In this document: positions 39,008 to 48,543 of the stretch, piece after piece
Position numbering within the stretch: position 1 is the first letter of the stretch
How the letters are laid out: each line of letters starts with the position of its first letter
From: Butyricicoccus pullicaecorum
GTDB taxonomy: Bacteria; Bacillota; Clostridia; Oscillospirales; Butyricicoccaceae
Direction of reading: 5' to 3'
NCBI GenBank assembly: GCA_018365995.1
Contig: JAGZIY010000014.1
Location: forward strand, 1 to 64,000
DNA length: 64,000 bases
The notes under the pieces: generated by a model
What the model was told of the DNA's origin: nothing
The model's database searches: none
The model's input: the letters and a program-made list of their open reading frames with translations, nothing else
Made by a program: the position numbers and the translations under genes

Positions 39008-41851
39008 ATGCAAGATCAAATTCATATTAAGGGAGCCAGAGAGCATAATCTCAAAAATATTGACCTAACCATTCCGCGGGATAAGCTGGTGGTGTTCACA
39101 GGATTGTCCGGCTCAGGAAAATCTTCTCTGGCGTTTGATACCATCTATGCAGAGGGACAGAGACGTTATGTAGAGTCGCTGTCTTCCTATGCACGTCAGT
39201 TTTTGGGGCAGATGGAAAAGCCAGATGTCGATTATATTGAGGGGCTTTCTCCAGCGATTTCGATTGACCAGAAAACGACTTCTAAAAATCCACGTTCTAC
39301 TGTGGGAACGGTGACCGAGATTTACGATTATTTGCGCCTATTATGGGCACGAATCGGAACGCCGCACTGTCCAAAATGCGGAAAGGAAATCCATCAGCAG
39401 ACAATTGACCAGATTATTGATCAGCTGATGGGATTGCCGGAAGGAACCAAGTTACAGGTGTTGTCGCCTGTTGTGCGGCAGCGGAAGGGCGAGCATGTGA
39501 AGGTGCTGAAGGATGCTCAAAAGTCTGGATATGTGCGTGTACGCGTTGATGGAAATCTCTATGACCTTTCGGAAGAAATCAAGCTCGAAAAAAATAAAAA
39601 ACATTCGATAGAGATCGTGGTCGACCGTGTTGTTGTCCGTGCAGATGCGCGTTCCCGTTTAACAGATTCGGTGGAAGCTGCGTCTGCACTTTCCGGAGGA
39701 TTGGTGCTGGCAGATGTGATTGGGGGAGAGATTCTCACATTTTCTCAAAATTATGCCTGCGAGGATTGCAATATTTCGATTGAAGAACTGACACCACGAA
39801 TGTTTTCGTTTAATAACCCTTACGGTGCGTGCCCAACCTGTACAGGGCTTGGGGTGCAGATGAAGATCGATCCTGACCGAATCATTCCAAACCCGAGCCT
39901 GTCTATTGCTGGGGGAGCCATTCATGCGTCTGGATGGTCAAATGCAGAGCAGGGAAGTATTTCTCGGATGTACTATGATGCATTGGGAGTACGGTACGGT
40001 TTCACACTGGACACTCCGATTTGTGATTTTTCTGAAGAAGCACGAGAGGCGTTGCTCTATGGAACCAAGGGAGAACCGTTGGATATTCAGGTGAAACGTT
40101 TTTCAGGCGGTACGATGAGCCAGCCCTTTGAGGGGATTATCAACAATTTGGAGCGCCGTTATCATGAGACCAACAGTGAGTATATGCGGGCTGAGATCGA
40201 GGATTGCATGAGTGCAATTCCCTGTCAGGATTGCGGGGGGTACCGCCTCAAGAAAGAAATTTTGGCTGTTACCGTGGGCGGCATGAACATTGCAGAATAT
40301 TGTGAGCTTTCGGTTACGAAGGCGCTGGATTTTATGCGAAATTTGGAACTGACTGAAATGCAGCATAAAATTGGTGACCGCGTGATCAAAGAAATCCTTG
40401 ACCGATTGGGATTTTTGCAGGCAGTCGGTTTGGAATATCTTACCCTGTCACGCGCTTCTGGGACGCTGTCGGGCGGAGAAAGCCAGCGGATCCGTCTTGC
40501 CACACAAATTGGTTCTTCCCTCATGGGGGTATTGTATATTTTGGACGAGCCGTCCATTGGTCTGCACCAGCGGGATAATGATAAGCTGCTCGATACGCTC
40601 AAGCATCTGCGCGATATTGGAAATACATTGATTGTAGTCGAGCATGATGAGGACACCATGTATGCTGCCGATCATATTGTGGATATTGGACCCGCGGCGG
40701 GCGTACACGGTGGGGAAATTATTTTTCAGGGCACTGTTGCAGATATGTGTAATGATGAAAAGTCGATTACGGGTGCCTATTTATCGGGACGACGTTTTAT
40801 TCCGGTTCCAGAGATTCGGCGTAAGGGAAATGGAAAATGGCTTTCTGTGTACGGTGCAGCAGTGCACAACCTCAAGCATGCTGATTTTTCCATTCCGCTT
40901 GGAACATTCACCTGCGTGACAGGGGTTTCCGGATCGGGAAAATCTTCGTTTGTTAATGAGATTTTGTATAAAAAGCTGGCATCGGAACTCAATGGTGCCA
41001 AAACGCGTGCAGGTGCGTTTGACAGCATTGAGGGAATGGAATATCTCGATAAGGTAATCGATATCGATCAGTCTCCCATTGGGCGTACTCCGCGCTCCAA
41101 TCCCGCGACGTATACAGGTGTATTTCATGATATCCGAGAACTGTTTGCTGCCACGCAGGACGCAAAGATGCGCGGTTATGGTCCGGGACGCTTTTCCTTT
41201 AATGTAAAGGGCGGACGATGCGAGGCGTGTGCAGGAGATGGGCTGCTCAAAATCGAAATGCACTTTTTGCCGGATATTTATGTGCCCTGTGATGTATGCA
41301 AGGGCAAGCGATATAATAAAGAGACGCTGGAAGTGCGCTATAAGGGAAAGAATATCTATGAAGTACTTGATATGACCGTAGAGGAGGCGCTTCTTTTCTT
41401 TGAAAATGTGCCTAAAATTGCTCGCCGTCTGCAAACATTGCAAGAGGTCGGACTGGGATATATCAAGCTGGGGCAGTCCTCCACCACGTTGTCGGGCGGT
41501 GAGGCGCAGCGTGCCAAGCTTGCAGCCGAGCTTTCCAAGCGTGGAACCGGTAAAACGATTTATATTTTGGACGAGCCGACAACGGGATTGCATGTTGCCG
41601 ACGTACATCGTCTGGTCGATGTACTGCAAAAGCTGGTGGATACCGGAAATACAGTCGTTGTCATTGAACACAATCTAGATGTAATCAAGACAGCGGACTA
41701 TATCATTGATTTGGGTCCGGAAGGCGGAGATGGAGGCGGAACAGTCGTCGTTGCGGGCACACCGGAGGAGGTTGCTGACTGTGAGGCTTCATATACCGGA
41801 AAATATCTCAAAAAGGCACTGGAGCGGACGCAAAAGCTGCAAGAAGAATAA
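39008..41851 (+). CDS. uvrA: UvrABC excinuclease subunit A
   Basis: The 947-residue damage-sensing ATPase of nucleotide-excision repair. Two ABC halves, each with Walker A (GLSGSGKSS near residue 31; GVSGSGKSS near 638) and signature (LSGGESQRIRLA, LSGGEAQRAKLA). Zinc modules are the pairs CEDC/CPTC and CEACAGDG/CDVCKG. It starts IHIKGAREHNLKNIDL as usual. Full length, no interruptions; a terminator follows. Confidence 0.97.
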   Translation: MQDQIHIKGAREHNLKNIDLTIPRDKLVVFTGLSGSGKSSLAFDTIYAEGQRRYVESLSSYARQFLGQMEKPDVDYIEGLSPAISIDQKTTSKNPRSTVGTVTEIYDYLRLLWARIGTPHCPKCGKEIHQQTIDQIIDQLMGLPEGTKLQVLSPVVRQRKGEHVKVLKDAQKSGYVRVRVDGNLYDLSEEIKLEKNKKHSIEIVVDRVVVRADARSRLTDSVEAASALSGGLVLADVIGGEILTFSQNYACEDCNISIEELTPRMFSFNNPYGACPTCTGLGVQMKIDPDRIIPNPSLSIAGGAIHASGWSNAEQGSISRMYYDALGVRYGFTLDTPICDFSEEAREALLYGTKGEPLDIQVKRFSGGTMSQPFEGIINNLERRYHETNSEYMRAEIEDCMSAIPCQDCGGYRLKKEILAVTVGGMNIAEYCELSVTKALDFMRNLELTEMQHKIGDRVIKEILDRLGFLQAVGLEYLTLSRASGTLSGGESQRIRLATQIGSSLMGVLYILDEPSIGLHQRDNDKLLDTLKHLRDIGNTLIVVEHDEDTMYAADHIVDIGPAAGVHGGEIIFQGTVADMCNDEKSITGAYLSGRRFIPVPEIRRKGNGKWLSVYGAAVHNLKHADFSIPLGTFTCVTGVSGSGKSSFVNEILYKKLASELNGAKTRAGAFDSIEGMEYLDKVIDIDQSPIGRTPRSNPATYTGVFHDIRELFAATQDAKMRGYGPGRFSFNVKGGRCEACAGDGLLKIEMHFLPDIYVPCDVCKGKRYNKETLEVRYKGKNIYEVLDMTVEEALLFFENVPKIARRLQTLQEVGLGYIKLGQSSTTLSGGEAQRAKLAAELSKRGTGKTIYILDEPTTGLHVADVHRLVDVLQKLVDTGNTVVVIEHNLDVIKTADYIIDLGPEGGDGGGTVVVAGTPEEVADCEASYTGKYLKKALERTQKLQEE

Positions 41852-41859
41852 AGTACGTG

Positions 41860-41892
41860 AAAGACCCTTTCTATTTGGAGAAGGGGTCTTTT
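41860..41892 (+). terminator. Terminator of uvrA
   Basis: AAAGACCC pairs with GGGTCTTT, with a TTCT/AGAA extension and a T run. Confidence 0.8.
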
Positions 41893-42014
41893 GCTGAACA
41901 CTGATTTATGGTATTTTATTAAAGTAGATGAAAGCTTTTATGTTTTACGAGTCTATGATTTTGCATGATTATCCATTGATTCGGCAGAAAATAAAGTCTA
42001 GATGGGAAGGCGTG

Positions 42015-42230
42015 ATGGGTGTGAAGCGATTGTCAAAGGAAGAAATAGTGGAATTGATAGAGAAAATAACAGATTGTGAAAATCAAAGTGAGGAGGAAAT
42101 TGATAGACTCACTGAAAGATTACAGCAGGGTGTATTAGATCCGCAAATTCTCGACTATATATATTGGACAGAGATGCCGCCTGAAAAAATAGCAGACACT
42201 GTATTACAATATAAACCGATTGCGTTGTAG
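42015..42230 (+). CDS. Colicin/pyocin-type bacteriocin immunity protein
   Basis: A 71-residue acidic four-helix protein. It follows the colicin E-type DNase immunity pattern: helix 1 LSKEEIVELIEKITDCEN, helix 2 SEEEIDRLTERL, and helix 3 LDYIYW. In helix 3 the Asp47, Tyr50 and Trp51 match the toxin-binding Asp-x-x-Tyr-Tyr of the E9 immunity protein. Such proteins neutralise HNH-nuclease toxins by capping an exosite. No toxin or delivery gene is adjacent, so it looks like an orphan immunity gene. The start is uncertain: ATG 42015, GTG 42021 or ATG 41928 are all in frame; I favour 42015 or 42021 after GGAAGG. Confidence 0.75.
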   Translation: MGVKRLSKEEIVELIEKITDCENQSEEEIDRLTERLQQGVLDPQILDYIYWTEMPPEKIADTVLQYKPIAL

Positions 42231-42265
42231 TGTGCCAGTTTACAAGGTGTGAAGGAGCGTAAAGA

Positions 42266-42757
42266 TTGGATTTTACAGAAAATATTTTGACAACAGCGGA
42301 GCAGTTTTTGCAGGAAGTTCGTAGGATTGATTGGTTTGGGCATCATAAAGAGGAAGCTGCATATCATGTAATCCATTCTGTGTTTGAGGCACACGATGAT
42401 TGGAATGGACAGATGTTTGCAATTTGGGAGCCGCAAACGCATGAATTGGAAAAGCTTGCGGTCGAGAGAATCGGCGATGAACACATTGATAAAATCTTTT
42501 TCACCATTTCTGCGGGGATTGAAGATATCATTTGGAAAAAGTGGGGAGACTTTATTGCCAGATGGCACTTAGAGGAAGAAGTCGGTCTGGAAAATGAAAT
42601 GCTGGACATGGTCAAACGAGATATATCATGGGCATGTATAGAAAAGATACTGCATGTGCAGGGCTTTTTCAGTGTACTGCTGGAAATCTATCGAAATGGA
42701 TATTTTCCATGTGCGTGGTTAGGGGATTATCCGAATGGAAAAGCTGTTGTATTATAA
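42266..42757 (+). CDS. Hypothetical protein, possibly a second immunity protein
   Basis: I do not recognise a named family with certainty. It is a 163-residue soluble acidic protein, predicted largely alpha-helical, ending GYFPCAWLGDYPNGKAVVL. Similar PCGWxGxYPxGK endings occur in small proteins of toxin-immunity neighbourhoods. The TTG start at 42266 is 8 bases after AAGGAG. It follows the immunity gene by 35 bases with no terminator, so co-expression is likely. A role in protection against a toxin is inference from position and ending only. Confidence 0.65.
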   Translation: MDFTENILTTAEQFLQEVRRIDWFGHHKEEAAYHVIHSVFEAHDDWNGQMFAIWEPQTHELEKLAVERIGDEHIDKIFFTISAGIEDIIWKKWGDFIARWHLEEEVGLENEMLDMVKRDISWACIEKILHVQGFFSVLLEIYRNGYFPCAWLGDYPNGKAVVL

Positions 42758-42958
42758 CAATATTGGAATGGATAATACAAGATTGTTTCGGTGTTTTGCA
42801 CAAAAAATGGAGAAAAAAACGTGGAAAAAATCAATTGAAAAAGATAAATCGTGTGTTATCATATACCCATGACAGAGATTTGATGTATCATATGTGTGCA
42901 GAGGAGGGGCATTGGGCATCATATTCGTGGAGAAAGCGAAGCGGAAAGGAAGATTGTT

Positions 42959-43468
42959 TTGGAGACACGTTGGAAGCTGTTTGGTTACGGTATTCTGGGA
43001 TATGTTTTGCTCGCGATGATTGGTTTTGCTTTTCTGACAAAACCATTTCTTTCCTTTGAGATGGTAAAATACACGAGCATCACGATTCCGCTTAATGCAA
43101 TGATTTTGATTACAGGTGCGGTTGTGCTGGGCAGTTGGATTGCAAAAAAGCAGCCGTACACAGGAGAAATTTTGGACAAAGGATTGTCGGGGATATCGCT
43201 GGGTCAATTCATTTGGATGCATTATGGATTCCCACTCGTGATTGCCGTGGTATTATGGGGGATTTATATCTTAAATCCACAAATAAATTGGGATATTTCT
43301 TTTTGGATTTATCCAGATACTGCTTACGATGCACCGGTGTGGAAACAGTTTATTATTTATCAGGTGATTTCATTTGAGTCTGTTACAGCTTGGCTTTTGG
43401 GTTACCTGACTTATGTAATTCAGAAAGGTAAAAAAGAGTACCGTTATAGTGCGCAAAAAAGCATATGA
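42959..43468 (+). CDS. Hypothetical four-helix membrane protein
   Basis: A protein of about 169 residues with membrane helices near residues 8-28, 40-60, 82-102 and 128-150 and short Lys-rich tails. No family recognised. The frame opens at GTG 42896, but TTG 42959 has AAAGGAAG at a proper distance and starts directly before the first helix, so it is preferred. It is AT-richer than the flanking repair genes, ends the accessory patch between uvrA and recJ, and may be unrelated to the immunity gene. Weak TTGAAA/TATCAT boxes at 42835-42862 could be its promoter. Confidence 0.6.
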   Translation: METRWKLFGYGILGYVLLAMIGFAFLTKPFLSFEMVKYTSITIPLNAMILITGAVVLGSWIAKKQPYTGEILDKGLSGISLGQFIWMHYGFPLVIAVVLWGIYILNPQINWDISFWIYPDTAYDAPVWKQFIIYQVISFESVTAWLLGYLTYVIQKGKKEYRYSAQKSI

Positions 43469-43596
43469 TTGTTTGAACTTCAAAATATGGTATGAGACTC
43501 CGATGGGTTGCTGCCGATATTTTGGCAGCGCATGAATCCATTCATGTAAAAGCATTGGGATTTGAAAGGCACAAATTAATATACAAAACAAATTCA

Positions 43597-43635
43597 GGAC
43601 AGGTAGTCGTTTGCGCGGCACCTGTCCTTGTTTTA
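43597..43635 (+). terminator. Terminator before recJ
   Basis: GGACAGGT pairs with ACCTGTCC, followed by TTGTTTT. It ends transcription from the accessory patch. The remaining bases in 43469-43716 hold no gene I can support. Confidence 0.75.
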
Positions 43636-43716
43636 TATGGGGATAAAAGAAATGTTGAGATTTTGTGTGTTTTCTGCTATGATAAATTTGAATAAGAATA
43701 CTTCGAGGGAGTTATC

Positions 43717-45795
43717 ATGAAAATGAAACGATGGGTGACCGCAGCACCCGATTTGGACAAAGTGCGGTCGCTGGCACATGCCTGCGGGCTGACCCCGCTC
43801 GCTGCTGCTGCATTGTGTGCCCGTGGAATTGATACGCCGGAGCAGGCAAGAGCTTTTCTGGAAACCGATCCGGCTTACCTGTACGATCCGTTTTTGCTGC
43901 CGGATATGGATAAGGCAGTGCAGGTCGTTCGTGATGCAGTAGAAAAGGGGAAACAAATTGTAGTTTTTGGAGACTATGATGTAGATGGCGTGACATCAAC
44001 TTGTGTACTGACCCGTATGCTGCGCGCGTTGGGTGCAAATGTGCGGCATTATATTCCCGATCGCCTGCGTGAAGGCTATGGACTGAGCGTTCCGGCAATG
44101 GATCATCTTGCAGCAGAGGGCGCACAGCTCATTATTACGGTGGATTCCGGCGTATCCGCATTTGAAGAAATCGCACATGCCCGTATGCTTGGCATAGATG
44201 TGGTTGTAACCGACCATCATGAATGTCGGGAGGAACTGCCAGATGCCAATGCAGTGGTCAATCCCAAGCGAATGGACAGCAACTATCCATTTCCTGAACT
44301 TGCTGGTGTAGGTGTTGCATTTAAGCTTGCCTGTGCACTTGCAGGAGAAGGACAGCACCATGTCGTTTTGGAGCAGTACGCCGATTTGGTTGCGCTCGGA
44401 ACCGTGGCAGATGTGATGCCATTGCGCGGAGAAAACCGTATCATTGTAGCGGCAGGCTTGCGCCGAATGGCAGAGACCAGCAATGTGGGACTTTCTATGC
44501 TGCTGCGGGAATCCGGACAATATGGCAAAAAGCTGACCGCTTCAGTTATCAGCTTTATCCTTGCGCCGCGCATCAATGCTGCGGGACGGCTGGGACATGT
44601 GGATATGGCGGCAGAGCTTTTCCTCACCGATGACCCAAGACGTGCGCAGATGCTTGCGGCTGCTCTGTGTGAACAGAACAAGCAGAGACAGGAAGCGGAA
44701 AATGATATCCTGCATCAGGCGCTGCAAAAGCTGCGCCATGAATATGACCCGCTGGAGGATCAAATGATTATACTGGCGGGGGAGCACTGGCATCATGGCG
44801 TGATTGGAATTGTATGCTCACGACTGTGTGATCGCTATGCCTGCCCAACGGTGCTCATTGCATTGGAAGATGGTGTCGGCAAAGGCTCAGGACGCTCGGT
44901 CAAGGGCTTTCACCTTTATAATGCGCTTTGCAATAGTGCGCCTATTTTGGAACGCTTCGGCGGGCATGAGCTTGCAGCAGGGCTGACCATTCGAGAAGAA
45001 AATATTCCAAAATTTAAGGAGGAAATGGCAGCATGGGCAAAGGAACATGTTAATCCCGCTGATTTGATTCCTGTTTTGCATATAGACTGCCCCATCATAC
45101 CCGAACTAATTACAACAGATGCAATTTTTGGACTGGATATTTTGGAGCCGTTTGGAATGGGGAATCCACAGCCAATTTTTTCCATGAATGTTTTGCTTGT
45201 GGAGGAAATTACCCCTATTTCTTCGGATCGGCATGTACGCTTAACGCTCTCGAAGAACGGCACGTTATATACAGCGATGCTGTTTGGAATTGGACAGGGC
45301 GGCTGTGGGTTTGCACAGGGGAATTATGTAGATGCTGCATTCTGTCTGGAGGTCAACGAGTATCGTGGAAGAAAAAATGTACAGCTTGTCATTCGAGATA
45401 TCAAGCTGAGCACCTGTGAGGTGCTGGCAGATCAGAAGCTGCTGAACCTATATAACCATTTTATGTCAGATGGTGCGCTGACTGCGCGAGAGGCGCGTGT
45501 TTTGCTGCCTGACCGAAAAGATTTGGTTGCGGTGTGGAGGCACATTATCAGCCGCAGTGAGGACGGCAGGCTGACCGTACCAGATGGCGCATTGTCCCGC
45601 AGAGTTTCGTGGGAGAGCCGCCGCGAAATCAATATTGGTAAGCTGTTTGTCTGTTTAGATGTATTTAGTGAAAGTCAATTGCTGAGCTATCATTTTCGGG
45701 AAGGACAGCTCAATATTCGATTAAAACATATTGAGGGCAAGGCTGATATTTCAAAATCAGTTGTTCTCAAAACCTTGCAGTCTATGAGCAGATAG
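43717..45795 (+). CDS. recJ: Single-stranded-DNA-specific exonuclease RecJ
   Basis: A 692-residue 5'-3' exonuclease of the DHH superfamily. Metal-site motifs are FGDYDVDGVTSTCVL, the DHH of VVTDHHECREELPDA and the later GHELAAGLTI of the DHHA1 domain. The C-terminal part carries an OB-like domain and a ~120-residue extension. GAGGGAG precedes ATG 43717. It lies just upstream of relA, as in many Firmicutes. Confidence 0.96.
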   Translation: MKMKRWVTAAPDLDKVRSLAHACGLTPLAAAALCARGIDTPEQARAFLETDPAYLYDPFLLPDMDKAVQVVRDAVEKGKQIVVFGDYDVDGVTSTCVLTRMLRALGANVRHYIPDRLREGYGLSVPAMDHLAAEGAQLIITVDSGVSAFEEIAHARMLGIDVVVTDHHECREELPDANAVVNPKRMDSNYPFPELAGVGVAFKLACALAGEGQHHVVLEQYADLVALGTVADVMPLRGENRIIVAAGLRRMAETSNVGLSMLLRESGQYGKKLTASVISFILAPRINAAGRLGHVDMAAELFLTDDPRRAQMLAAALCEQNKQRQEAENDILHQALQKLRHEYDPLEDQMIILAGEHWHHGVIGIVCSRLCDRYACPTVLIALEDGVGKGSGRSVKGFHLYNALCNSAPILERFGGHELAAGLTIREENIPKFKEEMAAWAKEHVNPADLIPVLHIDCPIIPELITTDAIFGLDILEPFGMGNPQPIFSMNVLLVEEITPISSDRHVRLTLSKNGTLYTAMLFGIGQGGCGFAQGNYVDAAFCLEVNEYRGRKNVQLVIRDIKLSTCEVLADQKLLNLYNHFMSDGALTAREARVLLPDRKDLVAVWRHIISRSEDGRLTVPDGALSRRVSWESRREINIGKLFVCLDVFSESQLLSYHFREGQLNIRLKHIEGKADISKSVVLKTLQSMSR

Positions 45796-45840
45796 AATGG
45801 ACTGTAAGGCGTGATTTGAGACAAAGGAAGTGTCAATGTT

Positions 45841-48054
45841 ATGAGCGCTCCGATGAAAAATAATATAGATTTTCTGCTTGAACGCATAAAAAAGCAAAAT
45901 GCGTCTGCCAACCTAAAAAAAATTCGAGCAGCGTATGAGTGCGCTGCGGCGGCGCATGAGGGACAGAAACGACGCAATGGAGAACCATATATCATTCATC
46001 CCGTTGCAGTTGCAAAGATCATTGCAGAAATGGGATTGGATACCGACTCGATTTGTGCAGGACTTCTGCACGACTGCATTGAAGATACAGAGTTTGGATA
46101 TCGTGAAATTGAAAATAAATTTGGTACTTCAGTTGCGGAACTAGTAGATGGCGTAACAAGATTGGGCATGCTCCGTTATTCAAAGGAGCAGGAGCAGTTT
46201 GAAGATCTGCGCAAGATGTTTATGGCAATGGCGAAGGATATCCGCGTCATTCTCATTAAGCTTGCAGACCGCCTGCATAATGCACGCACTTTCCAGTATC
46301 TTCCGGAACGAAAGCAGCGCGATAAGGCGTTGGAAACGATGGAAATCTATGCACCAATTGCACACCGTTTGGGTATGAGCCGGATTAAATGTGAGCTGGA
46401 GGATCTCTGCTTACAGGTTCTTGACCCAATTGGGTATCAGGAAATCGTAGATGGGCTGGAAAAGGAATCTGAGCGATATGACGAATTTTTAGATCATATC
46501 AAGGAACGTATTGCATCCAAGCTGGACGAAGCACAGATTGTGCACGATATCTCTGCACGTGTTAAGCATATCTATTCTATTTATCGCAAAATGTATGCAC
46601 AGCATAAAACGATGAACGAAATTTATGATATTTGTGCAGTGCGTGTGATTGTGGAGAATGTGGCAGACTGCTACAACGTACTGGGTTATGTGCACGACCT
46701 CTATAAACCGATTCCCGGTCGTTTTAAAGACTATATTTCTACACCAAAGCCAAATGGATACCAGTCTCTGCATACAACGGTCATCGGACGGGAGGGTATC
46801 CCATTTGAAATCCAGATTCGTACTGGAGAAATGCACAAGATGGCGGAATACGGTGTTGCAGCACATTGGAAATATAAGCAGGGGCTTGACCGTGTGGGCA
46901 ATGAGGAGGCATTCTCTTGGATCCGTCAGCTTTTGGAAGCACAGCAGGATACTGAGGCAGAAGATTTCATTAAGGCAATCAAGGTAGACCTCTTTGCAGA
47001 TGAGGTGTTTGTTTTTACGCCGAAGGGTGATGTCATCAATATGCCGGCAGGTGCAACCCCAATTGACATGGCGTACGCAATCCATTCTGCTGTTGGAAAC
47101 CGCATGGTGGGCGCAAAGGTCAATGGGCGAATTGTGCAGATTGACAGCCACCTCAAAAATGGTGATATTGTTGAGATTCTGACCAGCAAGGAAGCGCATG
47201 GACCGAGCCGTGACTGGATTAAGATTGTGCGCACGACAGAAGCACGCAATAAAATAAAGCAGTGGTTCAAGAAGGAATGTCGTGAGGAGAATATCATCAA
47301 GGGTAAGGAGGATCTCGATAGAGAACTGCGCGCAAATTTGCTGTATAATGGCTTTTATGACAGCGAAGAAGTGATTCAAAATACGCTCAATAAATTCAGC
47401 TATCAGAATATAGATGAAATGTATGCAGCAATTGGATATGGAGGCATTACCCTGACCAAGGTCATCAATAAGGTCAAGGATGAGGTAGGACGCTTACGCC
47501 GTGCCGCAGAGCGTGCCGAAAAGGCAGAGCAGATGGTGGCACAGCCGCAGCCGCAGCCCGAGAAAAAGAGCAAGCACAGCCAGTCTGGTGTAATCGTAGA
47601 GGGCATCGATAACTGTCTTGTAAAGTTTGCTCGCTGCTGTACGCCAATCCCTGGAGATGATATCATTGGATTTATTACACGTGGTTATGGTGTTTCCATT
47701 CACCGACGCGACTGCGTGAATGTGCGTGTGAATGAGGAAGATCAAGATCGCAGCCGCTGGGTCAACTGCTGGTGGGATGAGGATCTGCTGGAGCGTAATA
47801 ATAAGTTCTCAACGGCATTACAAATTTCTACGCACAGCCGTACGGGAATTTTGGCAGAGATTATGGTGCTGCTTGCACAATCGAAGGTCAATATACGTGA
47901 TCTTACGGCAAGAGATCTGGAGGATGGCTATGGTGTCATCAATGCAGTCATTGATGTAACCGGTGTGCGTCAGCTCAAGCATATTATGACACGATTGAAA
48001 AATACAAAGGGTGTTATGGATGTAACACGCCTTGCAAATGACAGCAGCCATTAA
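45841..48054 (+). CDS. relA: Bifunctional (p)ppGpp synthetase/hydrolase
   Basis: A 737-residue long RSH enzyme. The HD hydrolase domain has LLHDCIEDTEFG (His77, Asp78). The synthetase has RFKDYISTPKPNGYQSLHTT and PFEIQIRT. TGS (VFTPKGDVINMPAGATPIDMAYAIH), zinc-finger/helical (KFARCCTPIPGD) and ACT domains follow. Both active sites look intact, so it should make and destroy the alarmone. Downstream dtd is 15 bases away, the standard relA-dtd pair. Confidence 0.96.
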   Translation: MSAPMKNNIDFLLERIKKQNASANLKKIRAAYECAAAAHEGQKRRNGEPYIIHPVAVAKIIAEMGLDTDSICAGLLHDCIEDTEFGYREIENKFGTSVAELVDGVTRLGMLRYSKEQEQFEDLRKMFMAMAKDIRVILIKLADRLHNARTFQYLPERKQRDKALETMEIYAPIAHRLGMSRIKCELEDLCLQVLDPIGYQEIVDGLEKESERYDEFLDHIKERIASKLDEAQIVHDISARVKHIYSIYRKMYAQHKTMNEIYDICAVRVIVENVADCYNVLGYVHDLYKPIPGRFKDYISTPKPNGYQSLHTTVIGREGIPFEIQIRTGEMHKMAEYGVAAHWKYKQGLDRVGNEEAFSWIRQLLEAQQDTEAEDFIKAIKVDLFADEVFVFTPKGDVINMPAGATPIDMAYAIHSAVGNRMVGAKVNGRIVQIDSHLKNGDIVEILTSKEAHGPSRDWIKIVRTTEARNKIKQWFKKECREENIIKGKEDLDRELRANLLYNGFYDSEEVIQNTLNKFSYQNIDEMYAAIGYGGITLTKVINKVKDEVGRLRRAAERAEKAEQMVAQPQPQPEKKSKHSQSGVIVEGIDNCLVKFARCCTPIPGDDIIGFITRGYGVSIHRRDCVNVRVNEEDQDRSRWVNCWWDEDLLERNNKFSTALQISTHSRTGILAEIMVLLAQSKVNIRDLTARDLEDGYGVINAVIDVTGVRQLKHIMTRLKNTKGVMDVTRLANDSSH

Positions 48055-48069
48055 AAGGAGGCATAGATT

Positions 48070-48522
48070 GTGCGAGCTTTGATTCAGCGTGTAAAGCATG
48101 CGGCAGTCACCATTGATGGTGTGGTGCAGGGGCAGATCGAACGAGGAGCCTTGATTCTGCTCGGTATATGTGAGGGAGATGTGGTGCAGGATGCAGACTA
48201 TTTGGCGGATAAATGCACAGGACTGCGCATTTTTACAGATGAAAATGATAAAATGAATTTATCCTGTGCAGATATCAGCGGTCAGCTTTTGATTGTCTCA
48301 CAGTTTACGTTATACGGGGACTGCAAGAAAGGAAAGCGTCCGAATTTTATGCGGGCGGCACGCCCAGAGGCTGCGATTCCGCTCTATGAACGGTTTATTG
48401 CACAGTGCAGGGCAAGCGGTCTGCCAGTTCAAACCGGAGTATTTGGTGCAGATATGCAGGTTTCTCTGGTAAATGATGGACCGGTTACGATTTGGATGGA
48501 TACTGCGGAAATGCGCGGATAA
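48070..48522 (+). CDS. dtd: D-aminoacyl-tRNA deacylase
   Basis: A 150-residue Dtd that hydrolyses D-aminoacyl- and Gly-mischarged tRNAs. Signature motifs SQFTLYGD and NDGPVTIW (the cross-subunit GP motif) are present. Translation starts with GTG 48070 after AAAGGAGG. Standard length; in operon with relA and the MBL-fold gene. Confidence 0.96.
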   Translation: MRALIQRVKHAAVTIDGVVQGQIERGALILLGICEGDVVQDADYLADKCTGLRIFTDENDKMNLSCADISGQLLIVSQFTLYGDCKKGKRPNFMRAARPEAAIPLYERFIAQCRASGLPVQTGVFGADMQVSLVNDGPVTIWMDTAEMRG

Positions 48523-48543
48523 ACCAATAATAGGAGAATAAAT

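Noticed and set aside
42628..43059. 143-codon plus-strand ORF overlapping two accessory genes
   Set aside because: It overlaps both neighbours in another frame, is rich in Cys/Trp/Arg and lacks a ribosome site.
43370..43621. Minus-strand ORF containing HEWIH, like a zinc-protease motif
   Set aside because: It is antisense to the membrane protein's 3' end and the terminator, has no promoter or ribosome site, and the motif alone is too short to support a metalloprotease.
43492..43695. 67-codon plus-strand ORF before recJ
   Set aside because: It runs through the terminator hairpin at 43597-43635 and has no ribosome site.
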